Source of the DNA: Deltaproteobacteria bacterium
Lineage (GTDB): Bacteria; Desulfobacterota; Binatia; UBA9968
Length of the DNA stretch: 7,023 nucleotides
Assembly: GCA_005879435.1 (NCBI GenBank)
Contig: VBKX01000395.1
Span: 1 to 7,023 of the forward strand
Direction: 5' to 3'
Shown here: piece after piece, positions 1 through 5,215 of the stretch
Position numbering within the stretch: the stretch's first letter is position 1
How the letters are laid out: each line of letters begins with the position of its first letter
Translations under genes and position numbers: made by a program
The notes under the pieces: model-generated
The model's input: the letters and a program-made list of their open reading frames with translations, nothing else
Databases searched by the model: none
What the model was told of the DNA's origin: nothing

Positions 1-68
1 ATTTTTTTACGCACAAAGAAAGCACACAACCAATAATATTTGTCCGTGATTTCGATACACATCGAACG

Positions 69-82
69 TGTGAACGCTCACA
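69..82. promoter_or_regulatory. Dyad TGTGA-N4-TCACA, operator-like
   Basis: Perfect 5-bp arms TGTGA (69-73) and TCACA (78-82) surround ACGC. The half-sites match those of CRP/FNR-family operators, but that family uses a 6-bp spacer and here it is 4, so another regulator or chance is as likely. It lies about 140 bases upstream of the hydrolase start. Confidence 0.25.
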
Positions 83-112
83 TGCTGCCGATGGATCGCT
101 CTAATCTGAAAA

Positions 113-127
113 GGCCGGTGCGCGGCC
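113..127. repeat. GC-rich stem-loop GGCCG/CGGCC
   Basis: Arms GGCCG (113-117) and CGGCC (123-127) enclose a 5-base loop. The extended 5' arm GGCCGG (113-118) is also exactly complementary to CCGGCC at 203-208, next to the hydrolase ribosome binding site, so two alternative pairings are possible if this region is transcribed. Confidence 0.3.
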
Positions 128-129
128 GA

Positions 130-158
130 GTTACGCAAATGAGATTGTGGTGCGTAAC
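130..158. promoter_or_regulatory. Inverted repeat GTTACGCA-N13-TGCGTAAC
   Basis: This is a perfect 8-bp inverted repeat (130-137 and 151-158) separated by 13 bases. The arm length and 29-bp span suit a binding site for a dimeric repressor or activator, or an RNA stem-loop. It overlaps the only weak promoter-like pair in the region (145-174) and lies 65 bases upstream of the hydrolase start. The sequence alone does not say which regulator would use it. Confidence 0.4.
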
Positions 159-191
159 CGTAGTGTGGTAGAGCAATTTCAAAATCAGATC

Positions 192-206
192 CCGGCGCAG
201 CGCCGG
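192..206. promoter_or_regulatory. Stem-loop just before the hydrolase ribosome binding site
   Basis: The 15-base palindrome CCGGCGC-A-GCGCCGG can fold as a 6-bp, all-GC hairpin with loop CAG. It ends three bases before the Shine-Dalgarno stretch GGGGAGG (210-216). Such a hairpin can tune translation or stabilise the 5' end of an mRNA. No T-run follows, so it is not an intrinsic terminator. Confidence 0.4.
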
Positions 207-222
207 CCAGGGGAGGAAACCG

Positions 223-1182
223 ATGCCACTCGCACAAGTACGCGGTGTCAACATCAACTACAAAGTTCTCGGCGATCGCGGTCCTTGGGTGGCGCTGTCG
301 CCCGGCGGCAGACGCGACATCAGCGGCATCGAGACGCAAGCAAAGGCGTTGGCCGATCTTGGCTATCGCGTCGTCGTCTTCGACCGGCGCAACTGCGGCG
401 CCTCCGATGTCGTCATCGACGGCAAGGAATCCGAATACGAAATCTGGGCGGACGATATTCATGAGCTGCTCTCCCAACTCGGCGCCCTGCCCGCCTTCGT
501 CGGCGGTAGCTCGTCGGGTTGCCGAACGGCGCTGCTATTCGCGCTCCGTCATCCGCAATCGGTTCGCGGCCTTTTGCTTTGGCGCGTCACCGGAGGACGT
601 TTTGCATGCGAGCGCCTCGCCGAAGAATACTACGGCCAGTTCATCACCGCGGCGAAAGCGGGCGGCATGGCCGCAGTGTGCGATATGGAGCACTGGAAAG
701 AGCGCATTGCAGCGCGCCCGGAAAATCGCAATGCTCTGATGAAGCTCAAGCCAGAGCGCTTCATCGAGGTCATGTCGCACTGGCGTGAGTACTTTCTTAA
801 GGGCGCCGATCTTCCCGTCATCGGCGCGAGCGAGCTGGAACTCAAATCCATCAAAGTCCCGGCGTGTATCGTGCCCGGCAATGACAACACCCACGGCCGC
901 CAAACCGGCGAGAATTGTTTCCCAAGCACTATGACGAGCCGCTCAGCCCCAGGGAAGAGTGGGACGAAAAAGCCGGTGAGATGGCCGCGCTGTTCGGCGA
1001 TTTCATCAAGCGCTGCGCTGCATAGAAACTCCGCAAGAGGCGCACAAAGCAACTGCTTTTTTGAAGCGGCGATTTTTCGCGACAAGCCGCAATCCTCACG
1101 CCGCTTGAGCCTCTCAACCGCGTTGACAGCTGCAAGAGCGTGTACTAAGGCCAGGAGCAGTGAATCCGTTCTCATGCGCTAG
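223..1182 (+). CDS. Alpha/beta hydrolase with frameshifted C-terminus
   Basis: This is an alpha/beta-hydrolase-fold enzyme, probably cytoplasmic, acting on an ester, lactone or C-C bond; the substrate is not predictable. The start ATG follows GGGGAGG by six bases. Visible landmarks are the early strand around residues 22-29 (VALSPGG), the segment VVFDRRNCGASD (51-62), the nucleophile elbow GSSSG (95-99, putative Ser97), and VPGNDNTHGR (217-226), where Asp221 and His224 lie near the usual acid position. From about residue 232 the reading becomes Ser/Arg-rich and unlike the family, running on to 1182. The expected C-terminal segment is instead readable one frame away at 912-1025. The 319-aa open frame is therefore probably not the ancestral protein; function may be lost. 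The next gene starts 11 bases after the stop. Family assignment is firm; activity is doubtful. Confidence 0.8.
   Translation: MPLAQVRGVNINYKVLGDRGPWVALSPGGRRDISGIETQAKALADLGYRVVVFDRRNCGASDVVIDGKESEYEIWADDIHELLSQLGALPAFVGGSSSGCRTALLFALRHPQSVRGLLLWRVTGGRFACERLAEEYYGQFITAAKAGGMAAVCDMEHWKERIAARPENRNALMKLKPERFIEVMSHWREYFLKGADLPVIGASELELKSIKVPACIVPGNDNTHGRQTGENCFPSTMTSRSAPGKSGTKKPVRWPRCSAISSSAALHRNSARGAQSNCFFEAAIFRDKPQSSRRLSLSTALTAARACTKARSSESVLMR
912..1025 (+). pseudogene. Displaced C-terminal end of the hydrolase (other frame)
   Basis: In the frame beginning at 912 the DNA reads ELFPKHYDEPLSPREEWDEK followed by AGEMAALFGDFIKRCAA and a TAG at 1023-1025. The acidic EEW.EK segment and the closing MAALF.DF.KR helix are what I expect at the end of this hydrolase type, directly after the DNTHGRQTGE segment that the main frame reaches at residue 230. 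From memory of the family, a short stretch (roughly LAR..P.AELH) seems to be missing at the junction. The frame relation requires loss of 3n+1 bases near 905-918, or an equivalent sequencing error. Confidence 0.65.
1046..1062 (+). terminator. Weak intrinsic terminator candidate after the hydrolase
   Basis: AAAGC (1046-1050), loop AACT and GCTTT (1055-1059) form a 5-bp stem that runs into a T6 tract (1057-1062). It starts 20 bases after the ancestral hydrolase stop at 1025, the expected place for a terminator. The stem is short and AT-rich, so it would be weak. In the present open frame it lies inside the aberrant C-terminal extension. Confidence 0.25.
1123..1148 (+). promoter_or_regulatory. 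Possible sigma70-type promoter for the VOC gene
   Basis: An exact TTGACA (1123-1128) is followed by TACTAA (1143-1148). The 14-base spacer is shorter than the usual 16-18, which weakens the call. The position, 45 bases upstream of the VOC start codon and after a terminator candidate, is sensible. Confidence 0.25.
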
Positions 1183-1193
1183 GAGGAAATCTC

Positions 1194-2039
1194 ATGGGGC
1201 TCGAACCATCTCTTAGATTCGATCACTTCGCCTACCCTGTCGACGATCTTGTTAGAGCTGAAGACTTCTACACGGGCATCTTGGAAATCCCGATCTATGA
1301 GCGGCGCGGTCTGCGCGTCCGTGACGTCCAAGCCGGTACGTTGCCGCGAACTTTTTTGAACGTCGCCGGCAGCCGCGTCGGTATTTTTCTCGGCCGTGAG
1401 CCGTTGCCGGAACATGAACAACGCCACGGCTGTCCGTTGGTCGGCATGGAGATCACCGCCGATGGCATGACGCGCATAGTTCGTCGGCTTCAACAATCGA
1501 ACTACCAGACCTACGACGAGCCACGACCGCGCGTTGGCTTGGGCCCCAAAAATATTTCACTGACGCTCCAAGATCCCTTCGGCAATCATCTCGAATTGCT
1601 GCAAAAGGACCGGGCCGTTTCGAATGGCGCTTCAGCTTATGTGGGGATTAGCCACCTCGAGTTGGAAGTCACAGATCTCGATCGATCCGTGGATTTTTAC
1701 ACCAACGTGTTCGGTCTAAAGCTGCTCGGCCACGAGAACGATGCGTTGGGAAGAGCAACTGCGTGCCTGCAATTGGTCGGCGGCCAATGGCTCATGCTTC
1801 ATAAGGTTGATGCACTGCACCCGCGCAGCAGCGCCTTTTATCGTTTCGAGGGACAACATTATGCGTTCATGACGCCGACGGAAGAAGCGCTTTCGTCTCT
1901 GCGCGAGTCGATCGCCCGGGCCGGCGGAAAAATCGACGCTCTGGAGCAAACTCAAGTCCGCAGCGCAACCGCGCACGGTTTATATTTTACCGACTTCGAC
2001 GGCAATCCGCTGCAATTACAGGTCGAAGGTTCGGAATAG
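1194..2039 (+). CDS. Two-domain VOC protein (glyoxalase/extradiol dioxygenase fold)
   Basis: This 281-aa protein has two vicinal-oxygen-chelate domains, about residues 7-137 and 150-278. Each begins with a His strand (FDHFAYPV, His11; ISHLELEV, His154) and an (E/V)DFYT helix, and ends with FGN or FDGN before the last strand. VOC enzymes bind a divalent metal through His/His/Glu. Domain 1 keeps His11 and Glu134, but the middle ligand position is Pro81. Domain 2 keeps His154 and His222, but the Glu position is Gln274. The His154-His222-Gln274 spacing resembles that of BphC-type extradiol dioxygenases, and Tyr264 sits where those enzymes have a conserved Tyr, but the rest of their signature is degraded. 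A ring-cleavage, lyase or binding role are all possible. The start is fixed by AGGAGG (1181-1186), seven bases before the ATG. Confidence 0.92.
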   Translation: MGLEPSLRFDHFAYPVDDLVRAEDFYTGILEIPIYERRGLRVRDVQAGTLPRTFLNVAGSRVGIFLGREPLPEHEQRHGCPLVGMEITADGMTRIVRRLQQSNYQTYDEPRPRVGLGPKNISLTLQDPFGNHLELLQKDRAVSNGASAYVGISHLELEVTDLDRSVDFYTNVFGLKLLGHENDALGRATACLQLVGGQWLMLHKVDALHPRSSAFYRFEGQHYAFMTPTEEALSSLRESIARAGGKIDALEQTQVRSATAHGLYFTDFDGNPLQLQVEGSE

Positions 2040-2069
2040 CGTACGGCCGAGTATTGCAGGTTGTACGCT
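2038..2069. repeat. 7-bp inverted repeat between VOC and binding-protein genes
   Basis: AGCGTAC (2038-2044) and GTACGCT (2063-2069) are perfect complements separated by 18 bases; the left arm overlaps the VOC stop codon. No T-run follows, so it is not an intrinsic terminator. It could be an mRNA stem-loop that sets relative expression of the two genes, or an operator. Confidence 0.3.
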
Positions 2070-2126
2070 GACGGCGAATTCGAAATTTGTCCCCCACGAG
2101 CACCGGCGAAACTCAAGGAGCTTAGC

Positions 2127-3245
2127 ATGTCCGTTGTGAATCTCGTCAGCGTGTTGTTGGTCGCCGCGCTGACCAACCCGCTCTTTTTGCATCCGTCTCA
2201 TGCGGCTGCTGCGCCTGCGCCAGCCGTCAAGAGCCAAACCAACGACAAGCTCACCGCGCTGATCAAAGCGGCGCAGGCCGAAGGCATGCTGAATCTCGTC
2301 TGGGGTGAAAACACCTTCAGAGGCCTACCCGGTGTGCGCGAACTCGTGTCGGGCATGAACAAGCAGTTCGGCACGAGCATCATCGCCAATTGGACGCCGG
2401 GTCCGAGCCAGCCGCAGATGGCCGCTCGAATCGCGCAGGAGTTCGCCGCCGGCGTGCCGGCCACTTCAGACGTTTACATCGGCGGCTCGGAAACCTACAT
2501 CGCAACCTTGGCGACACCGCTCATGGTGCTCGATCAAGTGGACTGGTCCGCGTATTTTTCGCATATCGATCCCGCCGCGGCTTCGCTCAAAGGCGCCGCC
2601 CTCGAGATCAGCGGCCGCTTTCCGGGGATCGTCTACAATACGAAATCGATTTCGCCAAACGATGCGCCCAAAAGCCTCAAGGATCTTTTGAATCCCAAGT
2701 TGAAAGGCAAAGTGTCAACCCAGCCGTACATTTCTTACTTCGATATCCTTTCCGGCCCGAAGCAGTGGGGCCCGGAGCCCACCGCCGATTACGTGCGGAA
2801 ACTTTCCGGTCAGATCTCCGGGTTGATGCGCTGCGGCGAATACGAGCGCGTCGTGAGCGGCGAATTTCCGATCCACGTGCTGGCCTGTGGCGAGGGCGGC
2901 GTGCTGCCGTTCACCGAAAAAGGCGCGCCGCTTAAATACGTGATACCGAGCGACGCCGCGATGGTGACGCATCGCTACTGCGCGGTGCCGAAGAATGGGC
3001 GAAGCAAAGCCGCGGCTAAACTATTCTGCGCATTTCTTATGACGAAATCCGGCCAAGAGTTTCAGTGGAACGTCGACCGCCAAGACAGCGAAAAAGTTCC
3101 CGGCACGCGCTACTATAAAATTTTGCAGAATCTTCGCGCCGCCGGCGTCAAGCCTCTCGATGTATCCGTCGACTATGTGATGAGCTTCCCGGTTTTGAAA
3201 TACGCCAAGGAACTCGAAAACATCATCAAGGTCGTCGAAAAATAG
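2127..3245 (+). CDS. ABC transporter substrate-binding protein (iron/thiamine-type family)
   Basis: This is an exported binding protein that would capture a solute in the periplasm and deliver it to the permease encoded next. I chose the ATG at 2127, giving 372 aa, because AAGGAG (2115-2120) lies six bases upstream and a hydrophobic signal segment follows at once (residues 4-21, likely cleavage after PSHA at 26). An upstream in-frame TTG at 2061 lacks these features. The n-region has no Lys or Arg, which is unusual for a Sec signal. Landmarks fit the AfuA/FbpA-like periplasmic class: LIKAAQAEGMLNLVWGE (45-61), FAAGVPATSDVYIGG (107-120), PGIVYNT (166-172), DLLNPKLKGKV (187-197), AAKLFCAFLMTKSGQE (296-311). 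Four Cys (236, 254, 285, 301) could form disulfides. The ligand is not predictable. Confidence 0.92.
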   Translation: MSVVNLVSVLLVAALTNPLFLHPSHAAAAPAPAVKSQTNDKLTALIKAAQAEGMLNLVWGENTFRGLPGVRELVSGMNKQFGTSIIANWTPGPSQPQMAARIAQEFAAGVPATSDVYIGGSETYIATLATPLMVLDQVDWSAYFSHIDPAAASLKGAALEISGRFPGIVYNTKSISPNDAPKSLKDLLNPKLKGKVSTQPYISYFDILSGPKQWGPEPTADYVRKLSGQISGLMRCGEYERVVSGEFPIHVLACGEGGVLPFTEKGAPLKYVIPSDAAMVTHRYCAVPKNGRSKAAAKLFCAFLMTKSGQEFQWNVDRQDSEKVPGTRYYKILQNLRAAGVKPLDVSVDYVMSFPVLKYAKELENIIKVVEK

Positions 3246-3285
3246 ACCTCGCTCGCACGGATTTTCCAATGCTGTTCACGCTCCG

Positions 3286-4995
3286 ATGAATGGCCGCGTT
3301 TCCAGCCCGGCGCTCTGCTTTGCGGCGCTTGTTGGAACCATCGTCGGGCTGATGCTCGTCGTCGTCTTCTATCTGAGTTTCTACGAAGGCCTGCCCGGCA
3401 TCCCCGGCGGGTTTCTGACAACGGCCCACTACACCGAGTTGCTCAAAGACCGGCTCGCCTACCGCGTCTTGACCAATACGCTGATCTATACTGGAATCGC
3501 GATATTCATTTCGCTACTGTTCGGGGTGTTGATCGCCTGGCTCGTGGAACGCACGGATATTCGCGGGCGAAATCTTATTTACACAGGCATGACACTCGGT
3601 TTGCTGATTCCTACTTTTTTTCCGTCCATGGGGTGGTTGTTTTTGCTTCATCCACGCATCGGCTTTCTCAATATCTATCTAAGGCAGTTCGTCGCCGAGA
3701 ACTTGAAAATCAATATCGCCACGCCCGCGGGCATGGGCTGGGTCGAGGGCATCACGTTGGCCCCGGTCGTTTTCATCATGGTCGCAGCCAATCTGCGCAT
3801 GGCGGACACGACCCTCGAAGAAGCGGCCAAAGCCGCCGGCGCCAATGGCTGGCAATTATTTAGAAGTATTATTTTGCCGCTGTCGACGCCGGCGACGATG
3901 GCTGCGGCGTTTTACGTTGCCGCCATCGCGGTCGCTTCCTTCGACGTGCCCGCGATCATCGGCTTGTCCAATCGCGTGTACACGCTCGGCACATTCATTT
4001 ACGAGGACTTAGTGCCGCACCAGGGATTTCCGCAGTATGGCCGGCCTGCCGCCGTGAGTACCTTGCTGATCTTGATCGGCAGCTTGCTGTCGGTCTGGTA
4101 TCTACGTGAGATCGCCCAAGCGAGCCGCTACCAATTGGTCAAAGGCAAAGACTACCGGCCGCTGCGATATCCGTTGGGCAAATGGAATCGTTGGGCCGGT
4201 CTTTTCGTCGTCTCGTATTTCTCCGTGCAGATGTTCGTCCCAGTCGGTCTATTGCTCTGGGTCGCGTTTCAACCCTTTGTGCAGCCGCCCTCCGTCGAAG
4301 TGTTCTCGCAGCTGAGCGTGGCGAATTTCGTCCAAGCGCCCTGGGATCTTTTCTTCCGCGCGCTGAAAAATAGCTTGGTCCTGACGCTAGGTGTTCCGCT
4401 GGCGTCGCTGATCGTGTGCTTCGTTTATTCCTGGGTGGTGCTGCGATCCAAGACCAAAGTGAGATATTTTCTCGATGCCCTCGCGTTTCTACCCCATGCC
4501 GTGCCGTCGATTGTCTTCGCCGTGAGCGGCTTGCTGCTCTCCCTGTTTGTGCTCCGGAATGTAGTCCCGCTGTACGGCACGCTGACGCTTCTTGTCATCG
4601 TGCATATCATCCAGCGCCTGAGTTTCGGCACGAGGGTCACCAATTCCGCCATCATTGCCGTGAGCGAAGAGCTCGAAGAGGCCGCCGAGGTGTGCGGCTC
4701 CGGGCGGCGCGACGTCGTATTTCGAATATTGCTGCCGCTCATCTCGCCGACCCTGATCAACGCCTTTTTCTGGATCGCCTTGCTGACGCTCAGAGAACTG
4801 ACACTGGCGACAATTTTATTTAGCCCGAGCAACATCACATTGTCCGTCGTCATTTGGAGCCTGTGGAATTCCGGCCAACACGGCCCGTCGGCAGCCATGA
4901 GTCTCGTCATGATTCTGTTAATGCTTCCCGTGATGATCGGCTATTGGAGCATCGGCAACCGCGCCGCGGATATGCTGACGGGCGTCAGGCGGTAA
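3286..4995 (+). CDS. Iron/thiamine-type ABC transporter permease, two fused lobes
   Basis: This 569-aa inner-membrane permease has two homologous BPD_transp_1 lobes in one chain, as in FbpB- and ThiP-type systems. Hydrophobic segments lie near residues 9-32, 66-87, 97-120, 155-171, 203-226 and 256-273 in lobe 1, then 303-328, 361-387, 396-422, 428-443, 485-513 and 536-555 in lobe 2. Both cytoplasmic EAA loops that dock the ATPase are intact: EEAAKAAG...LP (178-199) and EEAAEVCG...LP (463-484). The gene starts 40 bases after the binding-protein stop, so the two are almost surely co-transcribed. No good Shine-Dalgarno precedes the ATG and no other in-frame start exists after the upstream stop, so translational coupling is plausible. 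The cognate ATPase gene is not in this window. Confidence 0.95.
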   Translation: MNGRVSSPALCFAALVGTIVGLMLVVVFYLSFYEGLPGIPGGFLTTAHYTELLKDRLAYRVLTNTLIYTGIAIFISLLFGVLIAWLVERTDIRGRNLIYTGMTLGLLIPTFFPSMGWLFLLHPRIGFLNIYLRQFVAENLKINIATPAGMGWVEGITLAPVVFIMVAANLRMADTTLEEAAKAAGANGWQLFRSIILPLSTPATMAAAFYVAAIAVASFDVPAIIGLSNRVYTLGTFIYEDLVPHQGFPQYGRPAAVSTLLILIGSLLSVWYLREIAQASRYQLVKGKDYRPLRYPLGKWNRWAGLFVVSYFSVQMFVPVGLLLWVAFQPFVQPPSVEVFSQLSVANFVQAPWDLFFRALKNSLVLTLGVPLASLIVCFVYSWVVLRSKTKVRYFLDALAFLPHAVPSIVFAVSGLLLSLFVLRNVVPLYGTLTLLVIVHIIQRLSFGTRVTNSAIIAVSEELEEAAEVCGSGRRDVVFRILLPLISPTLINAFFWIALLTLRELTLATILFSPSNITLSVVIWSLWNSGQHGPSAAMSLVMILLMLPVMIGYWSIGNRAADMLTGVRR

Positions 4996-5002
4996 ATAAT
5001 CG

Positions 5003-5046
5003 CCGCAGCAACCTGCGGGGTATCAGAATTCGCTGATGAGATTTTT
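5003..5046 (+). terminator. Tandem hairpins with T-run after the permease
   Basis: Eight bases after the permease stop, CCGCAG-CAAC-CTGCGG (5003-5018) forms a perfect 6-bp tetraloop hairpin. A second stem, ATCAG/CTGAT (5022-5026 and 5033-5037), follows, and then a T5 tract at 5042-5046. The T-tract is separated from the second stem by four bases, so termination may be partial. The position suggests the end of the binding-protein/permease transcript. Confidence 0.4.
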
Positions 5047-5168
5047 CTTAAAGCCGTCACCCCCGAACGTTTTTATCGGGGGTCCAGTTCCGGATCCGCC
5101 TGGATTCCCGCTTAAAGCATGCGGGAATGACGGACTTCGCATGGGCAATTTACTTAACGCAGCAACCT
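5004..5168. repeat. 11-bp direct repeat flanking the intergenic palindrome
   Basis: CGCAGCAACCT occurs exactly at 5004-5014 and again at 5158-5168. The similarity continues imperfectly for about nine more bases (GCGGGGTAT against TGCCGGGCAT). The copies enclose 143 bases containing the palindromic element at 5051-5137. This could be a target-site duplication from insertion of a small non-autonomous element, or a duplicated segment by slippage. The first copy is also part of the hairpin at 5003-5018. Confidence 0.4.
5051..5137. repeat. Cloverleaf-like palindromic intergenic repeat (CGTCATTCCCGC type)
   Basis: Four nested stems can form. The outer stem is CCGTC (5054-5058) with GACGG (5129-5133), extendable by AAG/CTT across a one-base bulge. 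Hairpin 1 is CCCCCGA/TCGGGGG (5060-5066, 5076-5082). The central stem is CCAG/CTGG (5084-5087, 5100-5103) around the palindrome CGGATCCG (5091-5098). Hairpin 2 is ATTCCCGC/GCGGGAAT (5104-5111, 5121-5128). The GCGGGAATGACGG and CTGGATTCCCGC edges match a widespread class of intergenic bacterial repeats, which I recognise from general knowledge. No T-run follows, so it is not a simple terminator. It may act in mRNA stability or as a mobile miniature element. Confidence 0.65.
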
Positions 5169-5215
5169 TGCCGGGCATTTACCCACTTGAGATTAAACTG
5201 CGGAGGAATGAATAA

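Larger units (their letters stand above)
1..222. other. Gene-free dyad-rich leader upstream of the hydrolase gene
   Basis: I find no supportable gene here: the + frames are closed by stops, and the long minus-strand frame (477 to 7) mostly lies antisense to the hydrolase. The region holds a T7 run at 2-8, possibly the tail of a terminator whose stem lies outside the window, and four inverted repeats (69-82, 113-127, 130-158, 192-206), listed separately. It ends in a strong ribosome binding site GGGGAGG (210-216), six bases before the hydrolase ATG. No convincing -35/-10 pair was found; the best is TTGTGG (145-150) with TAGAGC (169-174), which is weak. Confidence 0.6.

Noticed and set aside
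3..107. Open frame at the left edge that might be the tail of an upstream + strand gene
   Set aside because: It is about 34 codons with no recognisable motif and begins in a T-run, so it cannot be told from chance.
7..477. 156-codon minus-strand open frame spanning the leader and the start of the hydrolase gene
   Set aside because: More than half lies antisense to well-supported hydrolase codons, the translation resembles no family I know, and the leader dyads and ribosome binding site fit a + strand gene.
2061..2126. Upstream TTG start for the binding protein, adding 22 residues
   Set aside because: It would bury the signal segment, has no ribosome binding site, and the ATG at 2127 has AAGGAG at good spacing.
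4425..4910. 161-codon minus-strand open frame inside the permease
   Set aside because: It lies antisense to conserved permease segments, including the second EAA loop, and shows no family features.
5060..5082. CCCCCGA...TCGGGGG hairpin as a simple intrinsic terminator
   Set aside because: The T-run is in the loop, not after the stem, and the hairpin is part of a larger palindromic element.
5168..5196. TTGCCG-N17-GATTAA promoter-like pair with a TG extension before the Rid gene
   Set aside because: The predicted transcription start would fall within the Shine-Dalgarno (about 5203), leaving almost no leader; both boxes are poor matches.
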